Shown: positions 33,824 through 43,241 of the stretch, one piece after another | Layout: each line of letters begins with the position of its first letter | Position numbering within the stretch: the first letter of the stretch is position 1 | From: PFJX01 sp964466195 | Lineage (GTDB): Bacteria > Pseudomonadota > Gammaproteobacteria > Burkholderiales > Thiobacillaceae | Assembly: GCA_964466195.1 (NCBI GenBank) | Contig: CAYXMQ010000009.1 | Span: 54,712-118,711 of the forward strand | Reading direction: 5' to 3' | DNA: 64,000 nucleotides | Made by a program: the position numbers and the translations under genes | The notes under the pieces: model-generated | Seen by the model: only the letters and a program-made list of their open reading frames with translations | Databases searched by the model: none | What the model was told of the DNA's origin: nothing

Positions 33824-36189
33824 GTTTCGCCAAACTGCCCCGATTGCTGGCCGGCACGCTGCGCCGACAACTGGTTGTCGGCATGGTGCTGGTGGTCACC
33901 TCGATGACGGTGGTTCTGGTCTGGGATCAGCTCCGGCGCGAGCGGACCGCGTTGATCGAGCATCAGGCCGAGCAAGCCGTATCGCTGGCCCAGAGCGTGG
34001 CCGCTTTGGCGGGGGTGTGGCTGGCCTCGAGCGATTTCGGCGGCCTGGAGGAAATCGCGCAGGGACTGGCCGCCTACCCCGAATTGCGCCACGCCATCGT
34101 GCTCGACAAGAACGGTCTGGTGCTGGCGCACAGCGATGCGGCGCGGGTCGGCCTCTATCTGTCCGATCTGCCGGCTCGGCCGGAGCCGCGGGTCATCCGG
34201 CAGGACGCGAACCTGATCGACGTCGCCCAGCCCATTTTGTTCGCCGACCACCTTATCGGCTGGGTGCGCATCGGCCTCGGCCGTGACAAGCTCAACGCCC
34301 GGCTGGCCGAGGCCAGGCGCGACAGCGTGCTCTATGTGCTGCTGGCGATCGCGATCAGCGTCTTGTTCGCGTCGCTGGCGGCGCGCATGCTGACCCGCCG
34401 GCTGGACGCCATCCGCAAGGTGGCCGATGCGGTGGGCGCCGGGCAGACCAGCATCCGCGCCGACTTGCCGGGCGACGACGAGGCCGCCCGGCTCGCCCGC
34501 CGCTTCAACGACATGCTCGACATGCTGGCCGCGCGCGAACGCGAGATCGTCGCTTCACGCGATGCGCTGGTTCAAAGCGAATCCCGTCTCAGTCAGGTCA
34601 TGGCGGTCACCGGCGAAGGCATCTGGGACTGGGATATGCGGCGCAACCGCGTCAGCCACAATGCCAGCTGGTGCGTGATCTTGGGCCTGGACGAGCGCTA
34701 TCTCGAACACCCGCTGGAGGATTTCGCCGCCCTGTTGCACGCCGACGACCGCGACAGGGCCATGGCGCGCATTCAGGCCTGCCTGGCCGGCGGCGGAGGC
34801 TATTCGAGCGTGCATCGCATGCGCCGGGCGGACGGCGCGGTGATCTGGGTGCACGATCGCGGCGACGTCGTCGAACGCGACGCCGCCGGCCAGCCGCTGC
34901 GCATGCTCGGCAGCATGGCCGACATCACCGAAGGCAAGCAGGCCGAAGACCGCCTCAAGCGCCTCAACGAGGAACTGGAGTGCCGCGTCGAGCAGCGTAC
35001 GGCCGACATGAAGCTCGCCAAGGAGGAAGCCGAACGCGCCAACGCCGCCAAATCCGAGTTCCTGTCGCGCATGAGCCATGAATTGCGCACGCCGCTCAAC
35101 GCCATCCTCGGCTTCGGGCAACTGCTGCAAACCGACCGGAAAAATCCCTTGAGCGAAATCCAGGCCGACAATGTCGGCGAGATCCTGGTGGCCGGCTATC
35201 ATCTGCTGGACATGGTCAACGAAGTGCTGGACCTGAGCCGGATCGAAAGCGGGCGGCTGGAGGTCAAGCTCGAGCCGGTGCCGGTCGCGCCCTTGATCGA
35301 GACTTGCGTGAAGCAGCTGCGGCCGCTGGCGGCCCGGCGCAGTATCGCGATGGCGTTGGAATTGAACGACGCGGGCGCCGTGCTGGCCGATCAGGCGCGG
35401 CTCAAGCAGGTGCTGCTCAACCTGCTCTCCAATGCCATCAAGTACAACCGCGCCGGCGGCCAAATCCAGGTCAGTTGCGCGGCGACCGTGGCGCAACGCC
35501 TGCGCATCAGCGTGCGCGACTCCGGCCACGGCATCGCCGCCGAAGCGTTGCCGCGTTTGTTCCGGCCGTTCGAACGCCTGGAGTCGGCCTATCAAGGTAT
35601 CGAGGGCACCGGCATCGGCCTGGCGTTGGCCAAGAAACTGATGGAGGCCATGCACGGCGAGATCGGCGTCGACAGCGTGCCTGAAGAAGGCAGCACGTTC
35701 TGGATCGATCTGCCCTGCGCCGGCACGGCTGCGCCGGCTGAACAGCTCGCTGCGGCAGCGCTCACCCCGGCCGCCCCCGCCGCAGCGGTCGATGCCGCAG
35801 TGACCGATACGGCTCGCAAGCTGTTGTATATCGAAGACAGCGCGGCCAACCTGTGGCTGGTGCGCAAGATTCTTGCGGTCCGCAAGGACTTCGAGTTTCT
35901 CGAGGCGGCGAGCGCCGAAGCCGGGTTGGAAATTGCCGCCCGGGCGCGGCCTGACCTGATTCTGCTCGACATCAATCTGCCCGGCATGCACGGCTTCGAG
36001 GCGTTGCACCGCCTGCAGGACAACCCCGCCACCCGCGACATCCCGGTCATCGCCGTCACCGCCAATGCGATGGCCAGCGACATCGAGCGCGGCCTGGCGG
36101 CCGGCTTCGCCGATTACCTGACCAAGCCGCTGGATATGCCGCGCTTCCTGGCCATCGTGGATCGCCATCTTCGCCGTCGCCGCGGCTGA
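33820..36189 (+). CDS. Membrane hybrid histidine kinase (periplasmic sensor-HAMP-PAS-HisKA-HATPase-REC)
   Basis: A 789-residue hybrid kinase. TM1 is at about residues 19-35, an extracytoplasmic sensor domain at about 36-165, TM2 at about 168-188 (VLYVLLAIAISVLFASLAA) and HAMP at about 190-240. PAS/PAC with a GIWDWDMRR start is near 268-385. A coiled coil leads to HisKA (SRMSHELRTPLNAILGFGQLL) and an HATPase with GTGIGLALAKKLM. The C-terminal receiver has LILLDINLPGMHG and DYLTKPLDMP. Coupling by a four-base overlap to the PhnD-like lipoprotein gene suggests they form one sensor. No Hpt partner is encoded next to it, so the receiver's downstream target is not obvious. Confidence 0.92.
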   Translation: MSFAKLPRLLAGTLRRQLVVGMVLVVTSMTVVLVWDQLRRERTALIEHQAEQAVSLAQSVAALAGVWLASSDFGGLEEIAQGLAAYPELRHAIVLDKNGLVLAHSDAARVGLYLSDLPARPEPRVIRQDANLIDVAQPILFADHLIGWVRIGLGRDKLNARLAEARRDSVLYVLLAIAISVLFASLAARMLTRRLDAIRKVADAVGAGQTSIRADLPGDDEAARLARRFNDMLDMLAAREREIVASRDALVQSESRLSQVMAVTGEGIWDWDMRRNRVSHNASWCVILGLDERYLEHPLEDFAALLHADDRDRAMARIQACLAGGGGYSSVHRMRRADGAVIWVHDRGDVVERDAAGQPLRMLGSMADITEGKQAEDRLKRLNEELECRVEQRTADMKLAKEEAERANAAKSEFLSRMSHELRTPLNAILGFGQLLQTDRKNPLSEIQADNVGEILVAGYHLLDMVNEVLDLSRIESGRLEVKLEPVPVAPLIETCVKQLRPLAARRSIAMALELNDAGAVLADQARLKQVLLNLLSNAIKYNRAGGQIQVSCAATVAQRLRISVRDSGHGIAAEALPRLFRPFERLESAYQGIEGTGIGLALAKKLMEAMHGEIGVDSVPEEGSTFWIDLPCAGTAAPAEQLAAAALTPAAPAAAVDAAVTDTARKLLYIEDSAANLWLVRKILAVRKDFEFLEAASAEAGLEIAARARPDLILLDINLPGMHGFEALHRLQDNPATRDIPVIAVTANAMASDIERGLAAGFADYLTKPLDMPRFLAIVDRHLRRRRG

Positions 36190-36305
36190 ACGCCCGCCAT
36201 GAGTTCAGATCAGATCGTTTCGCCCTCTATCGTGTCGGACCTGGCGGCCGGCCCAACTGCGGCGCGGCCGGCGCAGATGGAAAAAGAACGCAGAGGGGGG
36301 GTGCT

Positions 36306-38603
36306 GTGAAAAGCGTTCTGAACCGTATTGTCGAATTCGGTTTTCTTCCAGCCGACGATGCCGATTTGCGGTTAAAAAAAGTGGCGCTGACCTTGGTGCC
36401 GCTGATCATCGGGCCGGCGGCCTTGGTCTGGGGCGGTGTCTACTTTCTGCTCGGCCATCCGCTCTCCGCTGCGATCCCGATGGCCTACTCGATCATTTCC
36501 GCGCTCAGCCTGGGTTACTTCTTCAAAACCAAACGAACCGCGTTCATTCAGTACAGCCAACTGCTGCTGGTGTTGCTGCTGCCCTTCCTGTTGATGTGGT
36601 CGCTGGGCGGATTCGCCGGCGGCAGCCTGGTGATGATCTGGGCGATCTTCGCGCCCATTGCGGCGTTGTTGTTTTTTGAGAAGCAGACGGCTCTGAACTG
36701 GTTTCTGGCGTACTTTGGTTTGCTGCTGGTCTCCGGGTTGATCGACAGCCATCTGGCGGCCACGGTCACGCTGTTGCCCGAATGGGCGCGCGATGTGTTC
36801 TATTTGCTGAATGTGGGCTGCGGCTCGGCCGGCCTTTTTCTATTGGTGTCCTATGCCATCGACGAAGAAAAACGTGCAATCGAGACGTTGAAGGCTCAGC
36901 GGCAGCAATTGGAAACCGGTGCGGAGAAGCTGAGTCAGGAGATCGGCGAGCGCAAGCAGGTGCAGGCGGAACTCGGCGCGGCGATGGCGAAGAGCGATAA
37001 GCTGAATCGCATGCTGCATACCGTACTGGATACGATACCGGCCGGCATTTTCTGGAAAGACCGGCAGCTGCGCTATCTGGGCTGTAACCGGCCGTTCGCC
37101 CTGGAGGCGGGCCTGTCTTCCCCGCGCGAGGTGGCCGGCAAGACCGATTTCGATCTGAGCTGGCAGGCCAGTGCGGACGTCTACCATGCCGATGACTTGC
37201 AAGTGATGGCCAGCGGTCAGGCCAAGATGAACAGCGAGGAGCGGGTGTGCGGCGCTGACGGTACGTTTACCTGGTTGCGCATTTCCAAGGCGCCGCTGTT
37301 CGATGCGACGGGGGACGTGATCGGTTTGCTGGGCACCTACGAGGACATCACCGAACAAAAACAAGTTGCGGATACGCTGATTGCGGCCCGCGACGAGGCC
37401 GACCGCGCCAATCAGGCCAAGTCCGAGTTCCTGTCCAGCATGAGTCATGAATTGCGCACGCCGATGAACGCCATTCTCGGCTTCGGCCAACTGCTGGAAT
37501 GCGACGAGGCGCTGCCTGCAGACCAACAGGACAACGTGTACGAAATCCTCCGGGCCGGCCGCCATCTGCTGGAGCTGATCAACGAAGTGCTGGACTTATC
37601 CGTAATCGAATCCGGACGACTCGACTTGTCGCTGGAACCGGTGGCGGTGGATCCGATCGTCGCGGAGTGTCTGAGTCTGGTTGCGACGCTGGCCGACCGG
37701 CGCGACATCCGCATCCACTGCAGCGGCCTGCAGGACAGCGCGGTGCGGGCGGACCGCATCCGGCTCAAGCAGGTGCTGCTCAATCTGCTGTCCAACGCGA
37801 TCAAATACAACCGCCAGGGCGGCAGCGTGCAGTTGGATGTGCAACTCGCAGACGCACAGTCTGGAGACCTTCAGTCCGCAGACGTCCAGCGGCTGCGCAT
37901 CGCGGTCAGCGACACCGGCCCGGGCATCCCCGCCGAGCGCCTTGGTGAATTGTTCCAGCCGTTCAATCGTCTCGGCGCCGAGAACAGTGAGATCGAAGGC
38001 ACCGGCATCGGCCTGATCATCACCCGTCGCATCGTCGAGATGATGGGCGGCCGCGTGGATGTGGCCAGTACGCTCGGGGTCGGCAGCGCGTTCTGGATCG
38101 AATTGCCGTTTGAGTCCGCACCCAGCTACGCCCACGGCGGTGAAACCGAGGCGGCTGGCGCGATCACGCCGCTACCCTACCGCGAGGGCGTGCGGCATAC
38201 CGTGCTCTACCTGGAGGACAACCCGGCCAACCTGAAACTGATGGCGCAGGTTTTCAGTCGCCGCCCGAATATTCAACTGCTCACTGCACATACGCCGGAT
38301 CTGGGCATCGAACTGGCGCGCGCGCACCGGCCGGAGTTGATTCTGCTCGATATCAACTTGCCGGGCATGAACGGTTACCAAGTGTTGGAGGTGCTCAAGG
38401 CGGATGCCGGCCTGCGGACGACTCCGGTCATCGCCATTACCGCCAACGCCATGCGGCGCGACATTGAGCGCGGTATGGCGGCGGGTTTTACCGATTACCT
38501 GGCCAAGCCGCTCGATGTCGTGCGACTGAACGCGTTGATCGATCAGACTCTGGGTAGCCGCGCGCCGCGGCAAGGGGCAGAGGCCGCCAGCCCAGCCGCC
38601 TGA
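36306..38603 (+). CDS. Membrane hybrid histidine kinase (multi-TM-PAS-HisKA-HATPase-REC)
   Basis: A 765-residue hybrid kinase starting with GTG after a run of seven G that probably serves as the ribosome site. The N-terminal 190 residues form about six membrane helices (LVPLIIGPAALVWGGVYFLL, LLLVLLLPFLLMW, VMIWAIFAPIAALLFF and others) with little extracellular sequence. A coiled coil (LKAQRQQLETGAEKLSQEI), one PAS domain (about 238-355), HisKA (SSMSHELRTPMNAILGFGQLLE), HATPase and receiver (LILLDINLPGMNG, DYLAKPLDVV) follow. From HisKA to the end it is very similar in DNA and protein to the kinase at 28620, so the module was duplicated. Its receiver is intact. Confidence 0.92.
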   Translation: MKSVLNRIVEFGFLPADDADLRLKKVALTLVPLIIGPAALVWGGVYFLLGHPLSAAIPMAYSIISALSLGYFFKTKRTAFIQYSQLLLVLLLPFLLMWSLGGFAGGSLVMIWAIFAPIAALLFFEKQTALNWFLAYFGLLLVSGLIDSHLAATVTLLPEWARDVFYLLNVGCGSAGLFLLVSYAIDEEKRAIETLKAQRQQLETGAEKLSQEIGERKQVQAELGAAMAKSDKLNRMLHTVLDTIPAGIFWKDRQLRYLGCNRPFALEAGLSSPREVAGKTDFDLSWQASADVYHADDLQVMASGQAKMNSEERVCGADGTFTWLRISKAPLFDATGDVIGLLGTYEDITEQKQVADTLIAARDEADRANQAKSEFLSSMSHELRTPMNAILGFGQLLECDEALPADQQDNVYEILRAGRHLLELINEVLDLSVIESGRLDLSLEPVAVDPIVAECLSLVATLADRRDIRIHCSGLQDSAVRADRIRLKQVLLNLLSNAIKYNRQGGSVQLDVQLADAQSGDLQSADVQRLRIAVSDTGPGIPAERLGELFQPFNRLGAENSEIEGTGIGLIITRRIVEMMGGRVDVASTLGVGSAFWIELPFESAPSYAHGGETEAAGAITPLPYREGVRHTVLYLEDNPANLKLMAQVFSRRPNIQLLTAHTPDLGIELARAHRPELILLDINLPGMNGYQVLEVLKADAGLRTTPVIAITANAMRRDIERGMAAGFTDYLAKPLDVVRLNALIDQTLGSRAPRQGAEAASPAA

Positions 38604-38670
38604 AGCGCCACTATCCCGCGACGGCCGCCTCTTACCGCGACTGTTGAAGAATACGGTACATTTAGACCAC

Positions 38671-38689
38671 CCGGCTGGCGCCAAGCCGG
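38671..38689. terminator. Small hairpin between kinase and HD-GYP genes
   Basis: CCGGCT (38671-38676) and AGCCGG (38684-38689) pair around a 7-base loop in the 164-base gap. No T-run; a weak terminator or mRNA structure at best. Nothing else stands out in this gap. Confidence 0.3.
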
Positions 38690-38767
38690 CGATGCCGCGG
38701 CCGCTGGGTGCGGGACTGTTTCAATGGCCCGTTGTGCGATAAGGGCTGACTGCATGGAGAATGCAAC

Positions 38768-39838
38768 ATGAATACGGAATCCCAGGACAGCGAGCGCATC
38801 CTCATCATTGATGACGAACCCAGCAACCTCAAATTGCTGGACAAGGTGTTGCGCCGTGAGGGGTACCACGACCTCGAGCTGGTGAGCGATCCGCGCGAGG
38901 TTGTCGAGCGCTATCGGAAGCAGCGCTGCGACCTCATTCTGCTCGACATCAACATGCCTTACCTGGACGGCTATCAGGTGATGGATCAGTTGAAGGCGCT
39001 GCAAGACCCGCTGCTGCCGCCCGTCGTCGTCCTCACCGCGCAGCAGGGCAAGGACTACCTGCTGCGCGCGCTGGCCGCCGGCGCGCGCGATTTCATCAAC
39101 AAGCCGTTCGACCGCAATGAGCTGCTGATGCGGGTGCGCAATCTATTGGACGCGCAGCTGGCGCATCGCATGCTCTACGACCAGAAGGCCGTGCTGGAAG
39201 CGATGGTTGCGGCGCGCACCGACGAATTGCGCCGCACGCGCCTGCAGGTCGTGCAGCGCCTGGGCATGGCGGCGGAATACCGCGACGAGGAAACCGGCAG
39301 CCATATCCTGCGCATGAGCCATACCTGTGCCTTGCTCGCCCGGGCCATCGGCTGGAGCGAGGCGGATTGCGATCTGATCCTCAACGCCAGCCCGATGCAC
39401 GACATCGGCAAGATCGGCATTTCCGATGCCGTCCTGCTGAAGCCGGGCAAGTTCGAGCCGCACGAATGGGACATCATGAAGACCCACGTCACGATCGGCG
39501 GCAAGCTGCTCGAAGGTGACGATTCCGATTTGATGTGCATGGCGCGCGAGATCGCGCTCAACCACCACGAAAAATGGGACGGCAGCGGTTATCCCGCCGG
39601 GCTGTCGGGCGAGGCGATTCCGCAGTCGGGGCGCATCGCCGCGCTGGCCGATGCGTTCGATGCACTGACCTCGGAGCGGCCGTACAAAAAGGCCTGGAGC
39701 GTGGCCGATGCCATGGAGTACGTCGAGAGCAACCGCGGCAAGCATTTCGAACCGCGCCTGATGGACCTGTTCCGCGAGCGCCTGCCGGACATCCTGGCGA
39801 TCAAGGAAAAATACAGCGAGCCTTTGCCGCCGGGATAG
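38768..39838 (+). CDS. Receiver-HD-GYP phosphodiesterase (RpfG-like)
   Basis: A 356-residue response regulator whose output is expected to hydrolyse cyclic di-GMP. The receiver has D15/D16 and acceptor D60 (LILLDINMPYLDG). After a coiled coil (about 130-160) the HD-GYP domain shows H211-D212 (PMHDIGKIG), the second metal His in HHEKWDGSGYPAGLSG (GYP at 274-276), and DAFDALTSERPYKKAW. All key metal-binding segments are present, so activity is likely. Its receiver resembles that of the receiver-kinase fusion at 17152. Lying after three hybrid kinases, it is a natural output for them, as RpfC-RpfG are paired; this is inference. Confidence 0.93.
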   Translation: MNTESQDSERILIIDDEPSNLKLLDKVLRREGYHDLELVSDPREVVERYRKQRCDLILLDINMPYLDGYQVMDQLKALQDPLLPPVVVLTAQQGKDYLLRALAAGARDFINKPFDRNELLMRVRNLLDAQLAHRMLYDQKAVLEAMVAARTDELRRTRLQVVQRLGMAAEYRDEETGSHILRMSHTCALLARAIGWSEADCDLILNASPMHDIGKIGISDAVLLKPGKFEPHEWDIMKTHVTIGGKLLEGDDSDLMCMAREIALNHHEKWDGSGYPAGLSGEAIPQSGRIAALADAFDALTSERPYKKAWSVADAMEYVESNRGKHFEPRLMDLFRERLPDILAIKEKYSEPLPPG

Positions 39839-39946
39839 CCCGCACTTGGGGCGCGCCTGCGAGCCCCTGCGGCGCCGCACATTTCGCGTTGCGCAGCCGA
39901 ACGGATACGATTCGCCCCCCTGCCTCGACCGACGTGGAATCCAGTA

Positions 39947-42556
39947 ATGAAATGGCTTAGCAATTTTTTCAAGAAGCCGGCCGCGCAGCCCGTCGCGCAG
40001 GCCAGCCCCGTATCGCCCAAATCGCCTGCCGAAGCCATCGAACCGCTGCGCGAAAGGCTGGCCGCCGCGGCCGACGCCACGCAACGCCAGCAGCTTGCCG
40101 CCCGCTTGGGCGGCGCGTTGGCGGAGCGCTCGCAAGCGCCGCAGGCCGACGACTTGCCGGAAGTCTGGCTGGCGGCGATCTGCCAAGCCGCGGACAAGGA
40201 GCAGGCGCTGGCCTGGCTCGCCACGTTCGACGGCGACAACGGGCTGGCCGAAGTGGCGACGCGCGCGCGCCGCGCCGAAGTCCGCTACGCCGCGGCACAA
40301 CGCATCGCGGCGACGGACGTGCTGGAACAGGTTGCCCAGGCCAGCCGCGACAAGGACAAGCGGGTCTATCGCCATTGCGCCGAGCAGCTGAAACAGCGCC
40401 GGCTGGCGGCAGCCAGTGCGCGCCGTGCGCAAGAAATCAACGCTGAACTGCAGGGTCTGCTCGCCGAGCCGCCGCTGCCGAACACGCGGCTGCTCGAATT
40501 GAAGCAGGAGCTGGCCAGCTTGGTAGACGCCGGCGAGCCCGGGCTGGCCGGCCAGGCCTTGATGCAACAGGCGCTGGCGCAACTGCACCAGGAATCGGAG
40601 GCGCTGCGCGATCTGCACGCGCAGCGGAAAACCGCCGACCTGTTGGCCGCGGAATGCCGCGCCGCCGTCTGGCCCTGGGGCGAGCAGCTGCAAGGTTGGC
40701 GGCATCGCTGCGACGAATTGCGTTCCAACACCCTGCCGTCCTGGCTGGCCGGCCAGAGCGCGGCCCACGCTCTGAGCCAGACTTTGAGCGAGGTCGAAAC
40801 CCGTTTGAGCGCGCTCGCGGAAGATCAGCAACGCGGCCTGGCTTGCGAGCTTTTCCTGGCCGCGCTTGACCAGGCTGCCGAGCCCGTCGCGGATGCCGCG
40901 CAAGCCTGGGCGGCGCTGGCCAAGCCGGAGCACGCGCAGGTGCGTGCCGTACTGGAAGAGAACTGGCAATTGCGCTGGCGCGCGCTCAAGGCCGCCGCAC
41001 CGGCCGAGGCGGTGCGCGCGGCGCCGCCGGCCGAGGCGGAGAACGGCCACGAAAACAGCGGCGAAACACGTCAAGATGCCGCCGCCGCGAGCGTCGGCGA
41101 CCAGACGCCGGCATCGCCGCGCTCGCCGCAGCGGGTTGATCCCGCTGCCCTGCACGGGCTGCTGGAGCAGCTTGAGCAGACCATCGCGCAAGGGCATCTG
41201 GCCGAGTCTGATGCCGTGGCTAAACGAATCAAGAGCCGAATCGGCGGCGCCCGCCTGCCGGCTGCGTTGGACTCGCGCTGGCACAGCCTGCAGGCGCAGT
41301 TGGAGACGCTGCGCGGCTGGGCGCGTTGGGGCGCCGGGCAAGCGCGCGACAAATTGATCGATGCGGCGCGGCAACTGCTGGTTGGAGAACACGACGTTGC
41401 CGCGCTGGCCGCCGCCATCGCGGCGCTGCGCGAGGAATGGAAGCGCCTGGACGCTCATGCCGCCGCCGGCAAGGCGCAGTGGCAGAGTTTCGACGCGTTG
41501 CTGGAGCAGGCCTATCAACCGGTCGCCGCGCAGCGCGCCGAACAGGCGGCGCGCCAGGCCGAAGCGCGCGCGGCGCGGGAGGCGCTGTGCGCCGAGTGGG
41601 AGGCCGAGCTGGCCGGCATGGACAGCTCGCAGGCCGACTTCAAGGCGCTCGAGGCGCGCCGCGCAGAGTGGATTCAACAATGGCGCGCCGCGGCCCCGCT
41701 CGGATTCAAAGACGAGCGGCTGCTGCGCAAGCGCTTCGATGCCTTGATACACGGCATCGATCAGCCGCTGGCCGCGGCGCGTGCCGCCGAATACACGCGC
41801 CGTGAGCAACTCATCGCCGCCGCGGAAGCGTTGAGCGGGCAGTCCGACCTGAAGTCGGCGATGCAGGAAGCCAAGGCCTTGCAGCAGCGCTGGAGCCAAG
41901 GCACGCCGGTGCGGCTCAAGCGCAGCGACGAACAAAAGCAGTGGACGCGCTTCCGCGCCGCCTGCAATGCGGTGTTCGAGCGCCTCGACAACCAGCGCGC
42001 CGTACAGGCGGCCGAACGCCAGGAACAGGCGCAGATTCGCCAGCAGCAACTGCAGGCGCAGCAGCAGCTTGAGCTTGCGCGTCAGGAGAAGCAGCGGGCG
42101 CGCTTCGAACTGCTGGCGCAGAAGGCCGCCCTGGCGAATCGCGTCGAAGCGGCGGCGTCGGCCGGCGGCCCTGTGGAGGCGCTGCTCGCCGAAGCCAAAC
42201 AGGCCTGGGATGCACTGGCGAACCTGCCCGCAAAAAGCGAGAGCTTGCTGGCCAGCCGCTTTGCCCGCGCGGCCAGCGTCACCGCGGCCGAGTTGAGCCG
42301 CGGCCGTGCAGTTTGCGACGACTTGCTGCTCGATCTGGAAATCGCCCTCGGCCTGCCTTCACCGGAGCCTGTCGCAGACCTGCGCCGTGAACGGCAATTG
42401 GGACGCCTGCAGACCCGTTTCGGAGGGGCTGCCGAGACGCAGCGCGACGTGGAAGAGATGCTGCTGCGCTGCTACGCCACCGCCGCGTCGCCGGATGCGG
42501 CTAGCGAGCAAAGACTCGCCGCAGTGGCGCACAAGTTGGCGGAACAGTCGAACTGA
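39947..42556 (+). CDS. DUF349 domain protein, large coiled-coil protein
   Basis: An 869-residue, very Ala/Glu/Gln/Arg-rich protein starting MKWLSNFFKKPAAQP. Most of its length is predicted helix/coiled coil. It contains repeated segments of the DUF349 type, each with an LxxxWxxG-like core, such as ALQQRWSQGTPVRLKRSDEQKQWTRFRAACNAVFE near residues 645-680. There is no signal peptide or membrane helix. The family is widespread in Proteobacteria and Actinobacteria without a settled function. It is monocistronic; the next gene converges on it after 36 bases. High GC and Ala content also give long opposite-strand open frames here that are not genes. Confidence 0.75.
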   Translation: MKWLSNFFKKPAAQPVAQASPVSPKSPAEAIEPLRERLAAAADATQRQQLAARLGGALAERSQAPQADDLPEVWLAAICQAADKEQALAWLATFDGDNGLAEVATRARRAEVRYAAAQRIAATDVLEQVAQASRDKDKRVYRHCAEQLKQRRLAAASARRAQEINAELQGLLAEPPLPNTRLLELKQELASLVDAGEPGLAGQALMQQALAQLHQESEALRDLHAQRKTADLLAAECRAAVWPWGEQLQGWRHRCDELRSNTLPSWLAGQSAAHALSQTLSEVETRLSALAEDQQRGLACELFLAALDQAAEPVADAAQAWAALAKPEHAQVRAVLEENWQLRWRALKAAAPAEAVRAAPPAEAENGHENSGETRQDAAAASVGDQTPASPRSPQRVDPAALHGLLEQLEQTIAQGHLAESDAVAKRIKSRIGGARLPAALDSRWHSLQAQLETLRGWARWGAGQARDKLIDAARQLLVGEHDVAALAAAIAALREEWKRLDAHAAAGKAQWQSFDALLEQAYQPVAAQRAEQAARQAEARAAREALCAEWEAELAGMDSSQADFKALEARRAEWIQQWRAAAPLGFKDERLLRKRFDALIHGIDQPLAAARAAEYTRREQLIAAAEALSGQSDLKSAMQEAKALQQRWSQGTPVRLKRSDEQKQWTRFRAACNAVFERLDNQRAVQAAERQEQAQIRQQQLQAQQQLELARQEKQRARFELLAQKAALANRVEAAASAGGPVEALLAEAKQAWDALANLPAKSESLLASRFARAASVTAAELSRGRAVCDDLLLDLEIALGLPSPEPVADLRRERQLGRLQTRFGGAAETQRDVEEMLLRCYATAASPDAASEQRLAAVAHKLAEQSN

Positions 42557-42592
42557 ATGCACCCGGCGAAGGTCTGCGGCGAGGCGCGGGCC

Positions 42593-43114
42593 TCAAGCCT
42601 GGATGCGGCGCGGCACGAAGTTTTCGTCCAGCATGCGTTCGATGCGGCTGAACAGGTCGAAGCGCGAGAACGGTTTTTTCATGAAGCCGTCGGCGCCGAT
42701 GCGCATGACATAAAACTGTTCGGTGGCCTGCTCGTTGCCGCTCATCATGAGCACCGGCAAATGCTGCATGTCCGGATCGCGCCGGATCTGCCGCAACGCC
42801 GCGAAGCCGTTCATGCCGGGCATGATGACGTCGAGCACGACCAAATCCGGCTGCGCCGATCGCACCATTTGCAGGCCGTGTTCGGCATTTTGCGCGACCA
42901 GCGTGACATAACCGGCCGAGCTGAACATCTTGCGCAGAAAGGTCAGCACCGTGGGCGAGTCGTCGATGATCAGCACGCGCGTGCCCTTGCGCGCATCGAT
43001 ACGCGGATTCTTGCGCCGATTCTGCGGCGGCTCGGTCTCGCCGCCGGCCGGCGAGGGCGCGGCGGGCGCCGGCGTGTTGGCGAAAATCGAGCGCAGTCGA
43101 TCGATCAATCCCAT
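42593..43114 (-). CDS. Receiver-domain protein with basic N-terminal extension (PilG/CheY-like)
   Basis: A 173-residue protein. Residues 1-45 form a Pro/Ala-rich, charged extension (MGLIDRLRSIFANTP... RRKNPRIDARKG), and residues about 46-168 a receiver with DD in VLIIDDSPTV, the acceptor in LVVLDVIMPGMNG, Ser in LMMSGNEQ and Lys in FMKKPFSRFDL. There is no output domain. It resembles type IV pilus/chemosensory regulators such as PilG or PilH. It lies downstream of ppx on the same strand across a 127-base AT-richer spacer with a quasi-palindrome around ATAAGCTTAT, so it may have its own promoter. Confidence 0.85.
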   Translation of the reverse strand: MGLIDRLRSIFANTPAPAAPSPAGGETEPPQNRRKNPRIDARKGTRVLIIDDSPTVLTFLRKMFSSAGYVTLVAQNAEHGLQMVRSAQPDLVVLDVIMPGMNGFAALRQIRRDPDMQHLPVLMMSGNEQATEQFYVMRIGADGFMKKPFSRFDLFSRIERMLDENFVPRRIQA

Positions 43115-43241
43115 GGCTGACTCCCAATGTTTGTCTGCTCATAACCCGGCGACGGGCTGCGTAAATATATCAATAAGCTTATCGAATTAAGACGCGGTGA
43201 TGAACTCGCCGAATCGGCAATATCCGACCGCTGCGTTGCGT

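Noticed and set aside
36295..36301. The run of seven G before the kinase at 36306 as a phase-variation site
   Set aside because: It lies outside the coding frame and works simply as a purine-rich ribosome site; too short to claim switching.
39143..42049. A 968-codon minus-strand open frame across the HD-GYP and DUF349 genes
   Set aside because: It spans two well-supported plus-strand genes and the gap between them; composition (Leu/Arg/Gly-rich) and lack of motifs mark it as a shadow frame.
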